This document shows positions 48,925 through 60,375 of a stretch of 64,000 nt of DNA, piece by piece (the first letter of the stretch is position 1; every line of letters starts with the position of its first letter). Source of the stretch: Phymorhynchus buccinoides (lineage: Eukaryota > Mollusca > Gastropoda > Neogastropoda > Raphitomidae); NCBI GenBank assembly GCA_017654935.2, contig CM065699.1:749577-813576 (forward strand). The letters are read 5' to 3'. A program made the translations under genes and the position numbers. The notes beneath the pieces were generated by a model. That model made no database searches, was not told where the DNA came from, and saw only the letters and a program-made list of their open reading frames with translations.

Positions 48925-49570
48925 GCGTGCGTCAGGCTTGGTTTCACATCGACTGCACTTGGCTGGTGCCGGGTGTTGATAGGTTGCAATGTGTATGGGT
49001 GTGGAGCCTACTATCAATAGTCCCATGTTCACATCGACTGCACTTGGCTGGTGCCGGTGTTGATAGGTGCAATGTTGTATGGGTGTGGAGCATACTATCA
49101 TGGTCCCCATGGTTTGCCACGGATCGACTGCACTTGGGCTGGTGCCGGTGTTGATAGGTGCAATGTTTGTATGGGTGTGGAGCATACTATCATAGTCCCA
49201 TGGTTTCACATCGACTGCACTGGCTGGTGCTGGTGTTGATAGGTGCAATGTTCTGTGGGTGTGGAGCATACTATCATAGTCGCTGGTTCAACCATCGACT
49301 GCACTTGGCTGGTGGCCGTTTGATAGGTGGCAATGTTCTTTGGGTGTGGAGCAGACTATCATAGTCCATGGTTCACGATCGACTGCACTATGGCTGGTGC
49401 CGTGTTTGATAGGTGCAATGTGTATGGGTGTGGAGTATGCTATCAAGTCCGACCATGGCTCGTACAATAGAGAAAGTACAGGTATTGAATAGGTGCATGT
49501 TGTATGGGTTGAGCATACTATCATATCCATGGTCGTAGCCAATAGAGAAGTACAGGAGCTACACTCATGT
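48925..49570. repeat. ~84-bp minisatellite, about 8 copies
   Basis: The unit has 'cacatcgactgcacttggct', 'ggtgccggtgttgataggtg' and 'tatgggtgtggagcatacta'. The last copies diverge and carry 'caatagagaaagtacagg'. Confidence 0.92.
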
Positions 49571-49835
49571 CGCCCTGATAGGCGCTGCTTTGCTGCTTCC
49601 TTCATTGGCTGATAAATTGTCCACAGTGGGCATGGGCAGTCCTGGTCAAACTTTCCATTGAATTCGCATTGTTTGTGCATGTGTAGATACTAAGTGTTCA
49701 GTGTCTTCTTGAAGTATGGCCATAATGTGTTTTTAAGAAGTGTGTTTTAATTTTGACTGGATACAGGCTGTAACAGGTGTGCCAGGCTGTAAACAGGTGT
49801 GACAGCTGTAACACGGAGGACAATTATGTCCTGAA
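49571..49835. other. Unique spacer
   Basis: The minus strand is open at about 49520-49680 with a Cys-containing stretch (CEFNGKFDQDCPCPLWTIYQ) of unknown meaning. It runs into the neighbouring array and lacks splice support, so it is not called as a gene. Confidence 0.3.
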
Positions 49836-49837
49836 AC

Positions 49838-51478
49838 GTTGTGCTGGTATTGTCTACATATGTCTGTAGGTTCGTGCTGACAACAGTTTGTGCTGATGAC
49901 AAACACAGAGCGAACATTGTCGCTGCTGGTATTGTCTACATCATGTCTGTAGGTTCAGTGCTGACTAGTGTGCTGATGACAACAACAGAAGTGAACATGT
50001 CTGCTGCTGGTAGTGTCTACAAATCAATGTCCTGTAGGTTTCAGTGCTGCACAGTGTGCTGATGACAACAACAGACTGAACATGTCTGCTGCTGTATTGT
50101 CTACACATCGTGTCTGTAGGTTCAGTGCTGACAACAGTGGTGCTGATGACAACAACAGAGTGAACATGTCTTCTGCTGGTATTGTCTTAATCATGTCAGT
50201 AGTTCAGTGCTGCACAGTGTGCCTTGATGACAACAACAGTGAAACATGTCTGCTGCTGGTATTGTCTACAATCATGTCTGTAAGGTTTCAGGCTGAATAG
50301 TGTGCTGATGACAACAACAGAGTGAAACATGTCCTGCTGCTGGTATTTGGTACATCATGTCCTGTAGGTTCAGAGTGCTGACATAAGTGTGCTGATGACA
50401 CAACAGAGTTGAAACATGTCTGCTGCTGGTATTGTCCTACATCGTGTCCTGTAGGATTTCAGTGCTGACACCAGTGTGCTGATGACAACAACAGAGTGAA
50501 ACATGTCTGCTGCTGGTATTGTCTACATCGATGTCTTCGTTCAGTGCTGACATAGTGTGCTGATGACAACAACAGAGTGAAACATGTCCTGCTGCTGGTA
50601 TTGTCTACATCATGTCTGGTAGGTTCACGTGCTTGCACAGTGTCTGATGACAACAACAGAGTGAAAACATGTCTGCTGCTGGTATTGTGCTACATCCGTG
50701 TCTGTAGGTTCAGTGCTGACATAGTGTCTGATACAACAACAGAGTGAACATGTCCTGCTGCTGGTATTGTCTAGCATCGTGTCTGTAGGTTCAGTGCTGC
50801 ATAGTGTGCTGATGACATGAACAAACAGAGGTGAAACAGTCTGCTGCTGGTATTGTCTACAAATCGTGTTCCTGTAGGTTCCAGTGCTGACAAAATAGTG
50901 TGCTGATGACACAGTAGTGAAACTGTCTGCTGCTTGGAGTGTGTACATCATGTCTGTAGGTTCAGTGCTGACGATAGTGTCTGATGACAACACAGAGTGA
51001 AACATGTCTGCTGCTGTATTGTCTACATCGTGTCGTGAGGTAGTGCTGACACGTGTGCTGATGACAACAACAGAGTGAAACTGTCCTGCTGCTGGTATTG
51101 TCTACGATCATGTCTGTATGTTCATGCTGACACAAGTGTGCCTGATTACAACAACAGAGTGAAACATGTCTGCTGCTGGTATTGTCTACATCATGTCTGT
51201 GGTTTCAGTGCTGAACAGTGTGCTGATGACAACCACAGAGCGAAACAATTCTGCTGCTGTAGTGTCTACATCATTCTGTAGGTTCAGTGCTGACACAGTG
51301 TGCTGATGACAAAACAGAGGAAACATGTCTGCTGCTGTATTGTCTACATCGTGTCTAGGTTTAGTGCTGACAGGTGTGCTGATGACAATAAAAGCTCCAG
51401 AGTGAAACATGTCTGGTCTGTAGGTTCGTGCTGACACAGGTGCTTATGACAACAACAAACTCCAGAGTGAAACCACAC
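49838..51478. repeat. ~80-bp minisatellite, ~20 copies
   Basis: The unit has 'gtgctgatgacaacaacaga', 'gtgaaacatgtctgctgctg' and 'gtattgtctacatcatgtct', then 'gtaggttcagtgctgacaca'. Copies are noisy. Confidence 0.93.
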
Positions 51479-51479
51479 A

Positions 51480-52267
51480 GCTTCAGATTGTGTTCAAACG
51501 TCTGGTTCCATGACCCCTTTGATTACAGAAAAATGATTGGTCATTCCAAATATGCGCCAATAATGCTCCCTGTAGTATTTATAATTTATATTGCAGACTT
51601 CATGTGTCTGAATGAACCATGGCTGCCACAAAATGAGGGGTCAAATCACCATCAATACGGGCTAATACCGGGCCCGCCAACATCTGAAGCTCTTGACAAA
51701 TTTTAAATGACAGATAATTAAAGATATACTACTATTGTCATTCTGAACGGAGTGTAACTGTAATAGTGACACTACAATTAAAAATTCAAAGAATAAAGTG
51801 AAACAAGCTTTTGTAAAACATACTCGGAGTCAATGGTTGAAAACGGGTTTGAATCAGTCACACATTGTGAAGAGCTAAGGAAGGTGAAGTTTTAGTTACC
51901 TTCTTCTGTTAAGAATGCTGCTTATTGCTGTTTCAGACCAGCAGAATGCGCTGATTGCTGTGATTCAGACTCAGGCCTGGCTTTATCTCACTCGGGACGA
52001 ATGAGCCGGCTCCTGGCTCATGGTCACACAACCGTTTAGGGACGAATGGCCCGCTCCGGCTCATAAGAGTTTTTCAAGAGGTTTTGATTTCTGGCGTGTA
52101 ACCAGCTTTCGCGTTGCAAAATTCATAACCTATTTTCAGTTTGCTTTGACCGTGCTCTCTTGAAATCAACCAGTCATTGCAGACTTTCATTCGCTTTGGT
52201 TGTAGCACGGTGGGGTCAAAAGCAATTCGAAATGTGAAATTTTTCTCCTTCTTTCTATTGTGTTAGG
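51480..52267. other. Unique sequence up to the palindrome
   Basis: It contains one diverged copy of the 84-bp repeat at about 51893-51975 ('agttaccttcttctgttaag', 'gattgctgtgattcaga'). No convincing exon. The matching right-arm sequence, if present, would lie beyond the window. Confidence 0.45.
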
Positions 52268-52489
52268 CTGTTTTCGTCAATAGGAGACAAAACGAAGGTA
52301 TTGAATACTGAAATTTTACGCATTGTTTAGTGCATGGTGTTAGTACTCTTATCTGAAAAAATATCAGTCCTAACTTTTCATAACTGTTTTTGTGGTGATG
52401 GGTTTTTTTTCGAACCTAGTCTAAATGATAGGCCCGTCCTAACGGTTGTAAGGGGAAGAACCGCCATTGGCGATTGAGTTTAACCCTGT

Positions 52490-52735
52490 TGTTTAGTTTA
52501 CCTTCTGTCTGTAAGAATGCTGCTGTTGCTGTGTTTCAGAGCAGGAGCAGTGCCGGCCACTGGGGGTCTAACCTGGTTTTAGTTACCTTCTGTCTGTAAG
52601 AATGCTGCTGATTGCTGTGTTCAGAGGCAGGAGCAGTGCCGGCCACTGCTCTAAACCTGTTGTTTGTTACTTCTTCTGTTAGAATGCTGCTGATTGCTGT
52701 GTTCAGAGCAGGAGCAGTGCGCCACTGGCTCTAAC
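52490..52735. repeat. ~84-bp repeat, 3 copies (left arm)
   Basis: The unit has 'agttaccttctgtctgtaag', 'aatgctgctgattgctgtgt' and 'cagtgccggccactggctct'. Mirrored at 63520-63770. Confidence 0.92.
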
Positions 52736-52739
52736 TGTT

Positions 52740-54000
52740 TGTGCTGGACCTCGTCGGTCAAATGCACACAACTCGCCTACTTTTTAATCGGTATTTTTGT
52801 TGGCTTCAAGTAACCACACCGTTTTCTTCAGTTTTAAATTTTTGCATCCAGTCTTGTTGGTTTCAGATGTTTTGCGAATATTTTTGTAGAGTTTATTTAA
52901 TTTTGTTTCAAGTTTGTTACGTTATTCTGTGGTACCTTGTTTTGTGAACGCCTATATTTTGTTGTTTCTTTGTGCAGTCTGGTTCAATTAAAAGTGTTTT
53001 TTTTTTCCGTTAAAAAGTTTGGTGTGTTAGCTTCTGTTTCAGATTCCTGGCACATTGTGCTGTATCTTTATTTATTCTTTTTGTATGTGGTAGTTTAAAA
53101 AACAAACTTGGCTGTCTTCCTACGTTAAAATTTCAACTCCCCTCATAAGTTATATGATTGTGTTGTGGTTTCGTGATTTTGGAGTGGATTTTAAAATATG
53201 ATAAAAGATAAATGCCAGCATTGTCATACACGGAATCAGTAAAGAGTTAGTCTTATTTGTTTAAACAAAACGTAAACATGATAAAGTAATGGAACTTCAT
53301 CCATTCTTTTGCTCAATTTTACATTTACAAATGCACTTCAAGATGTTCACCCTAAACCTACAGGCCTTTAGTTCCGTATTGAAAAACAGTTACAATGTAG
53401 AAAAATATCTGTCTGTTATAAATTATGCGGCAAGAAAGTGTGAAGAAAATTGGTTACCATAATTACTGAGAGTAGTTTCATACTTTCACCTAAAATCCTA
53501 GTTCTTTTTCCTTGTGTTCTTGTAAAATGCCATGTGCGACTTGTACACCTACTAGTAAAGTTCTCTATTGTCATCATCAAGTGTATTAGCTTATTTTACT
53601 TTTTCTCTTTCACGCATCATGCATACACACACATGAAAAAACTAAAAAACTTAAAAGGGTATTTTTTTTAATTTGATCCATGATTGCTTGTATTCATGGC
53701 CGGATTGTGCGCGCATTTGCGTGAGTGTGGTGTGTTGTACAATGTGTGTGTTGTCAGTGTCTGTGTGTGTACAATGTGTATGTGTGTTCATGTCTGTGTT
53801 TGCCACTTGTGTACTTCTTTCTTTGTTTTTTCTTCTTTGCTTTGTATGGGGAAATCCCCGCTTGATGGCTCTTGTAATATATCTAATCCCAATCTTTCAC
53901 TTTACATATTTTTAGTACATTAACCCATGATTGTCATGTATGTACTTTGCAGATTGACTTAGATAACTATTTTCCCAGAATAATGTTTATATACTTTCTT
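52740..54000. other. AT-rich unique DNA of the left arm
   Basis: T-rich with (TG) stretches around 53700-53800. Open frames in both arms disagree because of indels, and no domain was recognised. Mirrored at about 62170-63510. Confidence 0.5.
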
Positions 54001-54271
54001 TGCCTAATGACAATGATGGGGGTAATGATGGTGGTGACGCTTATAAAGAAGATGATTTAATATACCAGTACTGTGGTTATTATTAGTGCTACATTGCTAT
54101 TGTGTTGCGGTTATTAATTTAGAGCCCTTGCTGTTAAAATGTCATTCCCCCGCTTCTCGGCCCGTGTTGCTGGGACAGTGATTCAGAACATAAATTTTGT
54201 TTATACCCTGGTTGGTTTTGTTCAGCCTGTCGTACAATGGCGAAAGCCGATACGCGACGTTAGAACTGAAC

Positions 54272-54450
54272 TTTCAAATCGTCACCATCAGTGTAGCCGT
54301 TAGTGATGACTTGTTAATTCACATCAGTGTAGGCCGTTAGTGATGACTTGTTAATCACATCATGTAGCTGTTATTGATGACTTGTAATCACAATCATGTT
54401 GTAGCCGTTAGTGATGACTTGTTAATCACATCAGTGTAGCTGTTAGTGAA
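54272..54450. repeat. 35-bp repeat, 5 copies (left arm)
   Basis: The unit is 'gatgacttgttaatcacatc' plus 'agtgtagccgttagt'. A C/T site (gcCg versus gcTg) gives the order C,C,T,C,T, the same order as the right arm read in reverse. Confidence 0.9.
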
Positions 54451-54821
54451 TGCTGCTCATTGTGCAACTGTATCTTGTGACATGCTTTGAATGTCATGTG
54501 TGTTTATAATACATTTATGTCCAACTTTTGTCAGAAACGTTGATGTTTTGTCACCTTTTGTGAATGCTATTGTGTTGTCACAATATATGCAGATATTTTT
54601 TAGTCAATTTGTGTTTTTAAAATTTTTATATCTCACATTTTCTGAATGCTGAAGATAAAACGATTTGTTTTTAATACTTGACAATTCCAACTTGATCATT
54701 TTTGGCTATTAAATCATAGTAAGTGAGTTTTTGTGTGTGTGGTGGGGGGTGGGGTGTACTAATTTCCAATGTCCCATTGACTTATCCCTAGCAGCAATTA
54801 GCGATATTTTCGACTGCGTTG

Positions 54822-55800
54822 TGGTCCCCTGATTCTCCAGCTGACTGTTTAGTGAAATCATTTGATGACAATCTGAATCTCTCAGGCTGACTGTTTAGTG
54901 AATCGTTTGCTGGACTATCTGATCTCCAGGCTACTGTTTAGTGAAGCATTTGATTGACAATCTGATCTCCATGCTGACTGTTTAGTGAATCTTTGATGGA
55001 CATCTGATCTCCAGGCTGACTGTTTGTGAATCGTTGATGGCAATCTGATCTCAGGCTGACTGTTTAGTAATCGTTTGATGGACAATCTGATCTCCAGGCT
55101 GACTGTTTAGTGAATCATTGATTGACAATCTGATCTCCAGGCTGACTGTTTTAGTGAATCGTTGGATGGACAATCTAGATCTCCAGGCTGACTGTTTATG
55201 AAATCCGTTTGATGGACTATCTGATCTCCAGGCTGACTGTTTAAGTGAATCTTTTTGGACATCTGATCTCCGGGGTGACCTGTTTAGTGATCGTTTGATG
55301 GACTATCTGATCTCCAGGCTGACTGTTTATTGAATCATTTGATGGACTATCTGACTCCAGCTGACTGGGTTGTGAATCGTTTTGATGACTATCTGTATCC
55401 AGGCTGACTGTTTTAGTGAATCATTTGATCGACAATCTGATCTCCAGGCTGACTGTTTTTAGTGGAATCGTTTCATGGACTAATCGTGATTCTCCAGCTG
55501 ACTGTTTAGTTGAATCGTTTGATGGACTATCTGATCTCCAGGCTTGACTGTTTAGTGAATCGTTTGATGGACTATCTGATTCTCCAGGCTGACTGTTTGT
55601 GATCATTGATGGACTATCTGATCTCCAGGCTGGACTGTTTAGTGAATCTTTGATGGACAATCTGATCTCCAGGCCTGACGTTTAGTGAATCGTTGATGGA
55701 CTATCTGATCTCCAGGCTGACTGTTTAGTGAATTGATTTGATGACAATCTGATCTCCAGGCTGACTGTTTAAATGAATCGTTTCATGGAACAGTCCTGAT
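54822..55800. repeat. 44-bp minisatellite, 22 copies (left arm, noisy)
   Basis: The unit is 'ctgactgtttagtgaatcgt' plus 'ttgatggacaatctgatctc' plus 'cagg'. There are 22 copies with many indels. Binary variants (gacAatc/gacTatc and CG/CA) allow unit-by-unit comparison with the right arm. Confidence 0.95.
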
Positions 55801-56159
55801 CTGAAGCCACTGCCGCAGCATTCGGCTAGTTTGGGTTTCACTGCTTCATTTCCATGTTTTTGTTCGGTGTTTATGTTTCCTTGTTATTTGGTAGTCCTTA
55901 ATTTGAACTTTAAAATCATACCCAACATCTTAAACCTCTGTAGTCACTCAGGCTATCAGACAGCCCGCGGATTTCCGCGGTTTTGTTGGCACTGCCGCCG
56001 CGGTTTTTACTTCATGAGGCAGCGCGATCTTTTCTCAAATGGTATTCTTAACGGTTTTTGTTTTCATACTGCGCCTTCGGAAAACGAAAAATCGGCGGCC
56101 ATGTTTGTTTTTTTCCTTTCAGTTTTAGAGCTCTCTAGACTCTGACTTTCACTGTTTGA

Positions 56160-56430
56160 GAGTTGTTTTGATTAGAATCAAACCTCCCACAACACCCGGG
56201 CGTCACCTAAAAGACAACACATGTTCGATTTATTGATCTTTCTCAAGTCTAACAACAGTTTAAACATGGCAGCGCTGCCAATCACAAGAGTTTGTTTTGA
56301 ATTAGATCAACCTCCACAACAACCGGGGCTCACCTAAAAGACACACATTTCCATTTATTAATCTTTCTCAAGTCAACAACAGTTTAAACATGGCTAGCGC
56401 TGCCCGAATCACAAGATTTGTTTTGATGAC
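56160..56430. repeat. ~125-bp direct duplication (left arm)
   Basis: Two copies run from 'agttgttttgattagaatca' through 'cacctaaaagacaacaca' to 'caacagtttaaacatggc'. The mirrored version lies at about 59680-60010. Confidence 0.85.
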
Positions 56431-56876
56431 AGTGATTGTGATTTGGTTTTAAATGAGTCGATTTAGAGTATATGATTCGTGGGAGACTACGATGATGTGA
56501 AAACTTTGAACTTTTCGGCGAATAAAATCGGGTGCGAATAGAGTTTTTGTGGGGTCCCGATTTGATCTCGAGCTCTCCGAGTCATGGCTAGTGTTTGTTC
56601 GTCCGCGATCGGACTCTGGAGTATTCTGATGCCTGGTCACTGGACATCTGACAGGGAGAATGATGTTTTTGTTGTTGACAAAAATGTCTTACAATTAACA
56701 TCAAACGAAACGTAATGACCTTTGTACATTCGACCTTGTTTGCTGTTTGCTTGGTGCTTGAGCTACATAGTTTTGATAAAAGTTTCTGATTGATTGGAAC
56801 TGTATGATTTTAAAGCGTTGTATGGTTGACTGGGGCTTACACACTGACTGCATTGTGCATGGGTTGCGTTCCTGAG

Positions 56877-57438
56877 CAAACAGCGAGAGGGCGAAGAAGA
56901 CGCAGACAGCCCCGTGTTCGTCATGCTCCGGCCTTTTCCAGACCCCGGACCCTCCTCCCCTCCACCCTGGTGTCCCCCCCTGTGGAGGAGGATCCTCCCC
57001 CGGGAGGACCCTACTTTCGTCAAGAGCCTGACCACCAGCTGACGCTGACTCGCGCCGCGGGCGCAGCACAGCCACACAGCCCCACCTAGCCGCCCGCTGC
57101 CTTGACCGGGAACCTCAGCCCACCAGCCGCACTCAACAACCTGGCAAACTTTTCGGGGTCTGCCCCAGGATCCAGTCCACGGCAGCATCCCCAGGAAGCT
57201 GTCAGTGTCCCGGAGAACCACTCCCCCGTGGTGGCCAGAAGAACATGGCGCTGTCACGGTCAGACCCCGGGCGGGGTCCAAGAAAGGCGCGTTCACGTCC
57301 CCGTCTCCAGACGGCCTGCTGAGGTCGTTCTTTGAGCGCAATGCCAAGGAAGCCAGCCCAAACGTCCCCACCAGCAAAGGGACCAAACTGCTCAGGGCCC
57401 TGGTCAGCGGGCGGGACGCACGTCTAACGAGTAATTGA
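56877..57438 (+). CDS. Candidate terminal coding exon, Pro/Ser/Arg-rich (left-arm copy)
   Basis: A GC- and CpG-rich island in AT-rich DNA. It follows 'ttgcgttcctgag' (the right arm reads 'ttgcgttccctag'), a plausible acceptor. It begins with codons for a basic, polar stretch (in the cleaner arm SKQRESKKDADSPRVRPA), then SRPRTLLPSTLVSPPVEED. It ends in a frame reading GSKKGAFTSPSPDGLLRSFF and, further on, SGRDARLTSN with TGA at 57436-57438. Internal frameshifts are probably read errors, since the other arm breaks at different places. Composition suggests a disordered basic/proline-rich C-terminus. No family recognised. It is the same exon as 58625-59222. Confidence 0.5.
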
Positions 57439-57464
57439 GGGTTTTGTTCTTGGCTTGCGCCTCT

Positions 57465-57895
57465 TCTACCTTCCCCTGGGATCCTGGGAATGATCGGTTC
57501 ATTCTGTGCTTGCTTGCCCTCCCCTCCTTTGGCTGTAGCTGGAGTATGACCGATTTACCCACCATCCTTTATGTTCTGTCTTGCTGCCCCTCTTCCTCCC
57601 TTGGCTGCACTGGAGTATGACGATTTACCAACCATCCTTTAGTGTTCTGTCTTGCTGCCCCTCTCCCTCCCTTGGCTGCACTGGAGTATGACAGATTTAC
57701 CCATCCCTTTAGTGGTTCTGTCGTGCTGTCCCCCTCCTCCCCTTGCTCACTGGGAGTATGACAGATTTACCACCATCCTTTAGTGTTCTGTCTTGCTTGC
57801 CTCTCCTCCCTTGCTGCACTGGAGTATGACAGATTTTACCACCAGCCTTGTAGTGTTCTGTCTTGCCTGCCCCTCTCCTCCCCTTTGCTGCACTG
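57465..57895. repeat. 70-bp minisatellite, ~6 copies (left arm)
   Basis: The unit has 'ggctgcactggagtatgaca', 'gatttaccaccatcctttag' and 'tgttctgtcttgctgcccct'. It begins just after the stop of the terminal exon, so it would lie in its 3' untranslated region. Confidence 0.92.
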
Positions 57896-58190
57896 GATGA
57901 TGGGAAATGTCAAGGCTGTAGAAAGCTGGGGTTTAATTGGAATGCTGTAGTAGAGTGGGACTGACACTACAGGAATGGCTGAAGGCTGTAGATAGAGTGG
58001 GACTGACACTACAGGATGGCTGAAAGGCGTAATAGTGTCCATCCCACTCTATCTACAGCTTTCAGCATTCCTGTAGTGTCAGTCCCACTCATCTACAGCC
58101 TTCAGCCATCCTGTAGTGTCAGTCCCCTCTTCTACGCATTCCAATAACCCCAGGCTTTCTACAGCCTTGACATTTCACAGCCATGCCAGT
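57896..58190. repeat. Palindrome centre with ~50-bp repeats
   Basis: The left side has two 'gactgacactacaggatggc'-type units followed by 'tgaaaggcgtaatagtg'. The right side begins 'atcccactctatctacagct' and continues with the complement of the same units. The spacer between arms is only a few bases ('tcca' region, about 58034-58040). Confidence 0.9.
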
Positions 58191-58620
58191 GCATGCCAAG
58201 GGAGGAGAGGGGCAGCAAGAGAGGACGAAAAACACTAAAGGATGGTGTAATCGTCATACTCCAGTGCAGCCAAGGGAGGAGAGGGCGAGCAAAGACAGAA
58301 CACCTAAGATGGTGGTAAATCTGTCATACTCCAGTGCAGCCAAGGTAGAGTAGGGCGCAAGACAGAAACTAAAGGTGTGGTAAATCTGTCTACTCCAGTC
58401 AGCCAAGGGAGAGAGGGGCAGCAAGACAGAACACTAAGGATGGTGTAAATCTGTCATACTCCAGTGCAGCCAAGGGAGGAGAGGGGCAGCAAGACGACAC
58501 TAAGGAGGGTAATCTGTCTACTCCAGTACAGCAAGGGGAGGCGATGGGCAGCCAAGCACCGAATTGAAACTCGATCATTCCGGATCCCAGGGGAAGGTAG
58601 AGCCGGCAAGCCAAGAACAA
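58190..58620. repeat. 70-bp minisatellite, ~6 copies (right arm)
   Basis: Reverse complement of the array at 57465-57895, with different indels. Confidence 0.92.
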
Positions 58621-58624
58621 AACC

Positions 58625-59065
58625 TCAATTACGCGTTAGATCGTGGTCCTCGCCGCTGATCCAGGCCATGCGCAGTTTGGGTGTTCCCTTTGCTGGTGGG
58701 GGACGGGTGGCTTCCTTGGGCCTTGCGCTCAAATAAACGACCTCCACAGGGTCCTGTCTTGGAGACGGGGTGGACGCGCCTTTCTTGGACCCGCCCCGGG
58801 GTCTGACCCGTGACAGCGCCATGTTCTTCTTGGCCACACGGGGGAGTGGTCTCCGGACACTGACAGCTCCTGGGGATTCTGCCGCGTGGACTGTATCCTG
58901 GGGGCAGACCCCGAACGTTTGCCAGTTGTTGCGTGCGGCTTGTGGCTGAGGTTCCCGTCAAGGCGAGCGGCGGCTGGTGGTGCTTCTTGGCGCCGCGGCG
59001 GCGTTCCGCCGTCATCTGGTGGTCAGGCCTCTTGACGAGAGGTCCTCCAGGAAAAAGAAGAAAAG

Positions 59066-59099
<34 letters not shown>

Positions 59100-59222
59100 G
59101 GGAGAGTCCTCCTCCACAGGGGGGGACACAGGATGGGGGGGAGGAGGGTCCGGGGTCTGGACAGGCCGTAGGCAGGACGCACACGGGGGCTGTCTGCGTC
59201 CTTCTTCGACTCTCGCTGTTTG
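58625..59222 (-). CDS. Candidate terminal coding exon (right-arm copy)
   Basis: Reverse-strand copy of 56877-57438. The acceptor 'ttgcgttccctag' is at 59223-59235, and the TGA stop is the complement of 58625-58627. It reads SKQRESKKDADSPRVRPAYG at the start and NMALSRVRPRGGSKKGAST, then SGEDHDLTRN, at the end. The last codons differ from the left arm by several substitutions (SGRDARLTSN there), more than indel noise alone would give. A poly(A) block at 59052-59097, absent from the left arm, breaks the frame. Function unknown. Confidence 0.5.
59052..59097. repeat. Poly(A) block, right arm only
   Basis: A run of A with few G sits inside the exon candidate. The left arm has only 'cccgggaggac' at the same point, so it is probably not templated. 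Confidence 0.8.
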
Positions 59223-60375
59223 CTAGGGAACGCAAACCCTCTGTCAAGTCCAGTGTGTACCCCATCAACCATACACGCTTTAAAATCAATACAGTTCCAA
59301 TCAATCAGAAACTTTTATCAAAACTATGTAGCTCAAGTCAAGCAAACAGCACACAAGGTCAGAATGTACAAAGGTCATTACGTTTCTTTTGATGTTAATT
59401 GTAAGACATTTTTGTCAACAACAAAACATCATTTCTCCCTGTCAGATGTCCAGTGACATGGGCATCAGAATACTCCAGAGTCCAATCCGCGGACGAACAA
59501 CAATCGTCCAGTTGTACTCGGAGGTCGACATCAAATCGGACCCAACAAAACTCTATACGCGTGCCCCCCGATTTCTCGCGGAAAAGTTCAAAGTTTTCAC
59601 ATCATCGTAGTCTCCCGCGATCATATCTTCTAAATCGACTCATTTAAAACCCAAGTCACAATCACTGTCATCAAAACAAACTCATTGTGATTCGGGCAGC
59701 GCTGCCGATGTTTAAACTGTTGTTATGTGCATGTGACGAAAGATTAATAAAATGGAAATGTGTGTGTCTTATATAATGGTGAGGCACAGCGCTGGATTGT
59801 TGTGGAATTTTGATCTAATGCGAAAACAAACTCTTGATAGATTGTGGGGGCAGGAGCGCTGCCCATGCTTAAACATGTTTTGTTGACTTGAGAAAGTGAT
59901 CAATAAATCGAACATGTGTGTGGCTTTGAAGGTGGGTGGGGGGGGAAAAGGGGCCCCCCCCTGGGGGGTGTTGTGGAGTTTGTCTACTGTAAAAATTCAA
60001 AACAAACTCTGAAACAGTGTAAGTAAGAGTCTAGAGAGCTCTAAACCTGGAAGAAAAAACAACATGGGCCGCGATTTTTCGATTCCGAAGCCGCAGTATG
60101 AAAATAAACCGTTTAAGAATACCATTTGAGAATAAGATCGCCCTGCCTCATGAAGTACAAACCGCGGCCAGTGGCAGTACCAAAACCACAGAAATCTGCG
60201 GATCCGCGGGCTGTTCTGATGCCTGAGTGACTACAGAGGTTTAAGATGTTGGGTATGATTTAAAGTTCAAATAAGACTACAAAATAACAAGGAAACATAA
60301 ACACCTGAACAAAAACATGAAACTGAAGCAGTGAAACCCAAACTAGCAGATGCTGCGGCCAGTGGCTTCAGATCA

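Larger units (their letters stand above)
52268..58036 (+). repeat. Left arm of a ~12-kb near-perfect palindrome
   Basis: The whole arm is the reverse complement of 58037-64000. Matching pairs include 'gtcaataggagacaaaacg' (52274) with its complement at the window end, the 84-bp array (52490-52735 with 63520-63770), the 35-bp array (54272-54450 with 61728-61892), the 44-bp array (54822-55800 with 60376-61345), and the terminal exon (56877-57438 with 58625-59222). The left arm carries many single-base indels where the right arm is clean. It is the same locus read in the opposite direction. Confidence 0.95.

Noticed and set aside
49520..49680. Cys-rich minus-strand exon (CEFNGKFDQDCPCP...)
   Set aside because: It runs into the 84-bp array and lacks an acceptor/donor pair or recognised domain.
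53673..53923. Cys/Val-rich secreted-like peptides on the plus strand
   Set aside because: The frames come from TG-rich low-complexity DNA and are not kept in the mirrored copy at about 62260-62560.
57102..57438. Two separate genes in the palindrome arms
   Set aside because: The arms are copies of one locus, so the exon is counted once in interpretation although both positions are listed.
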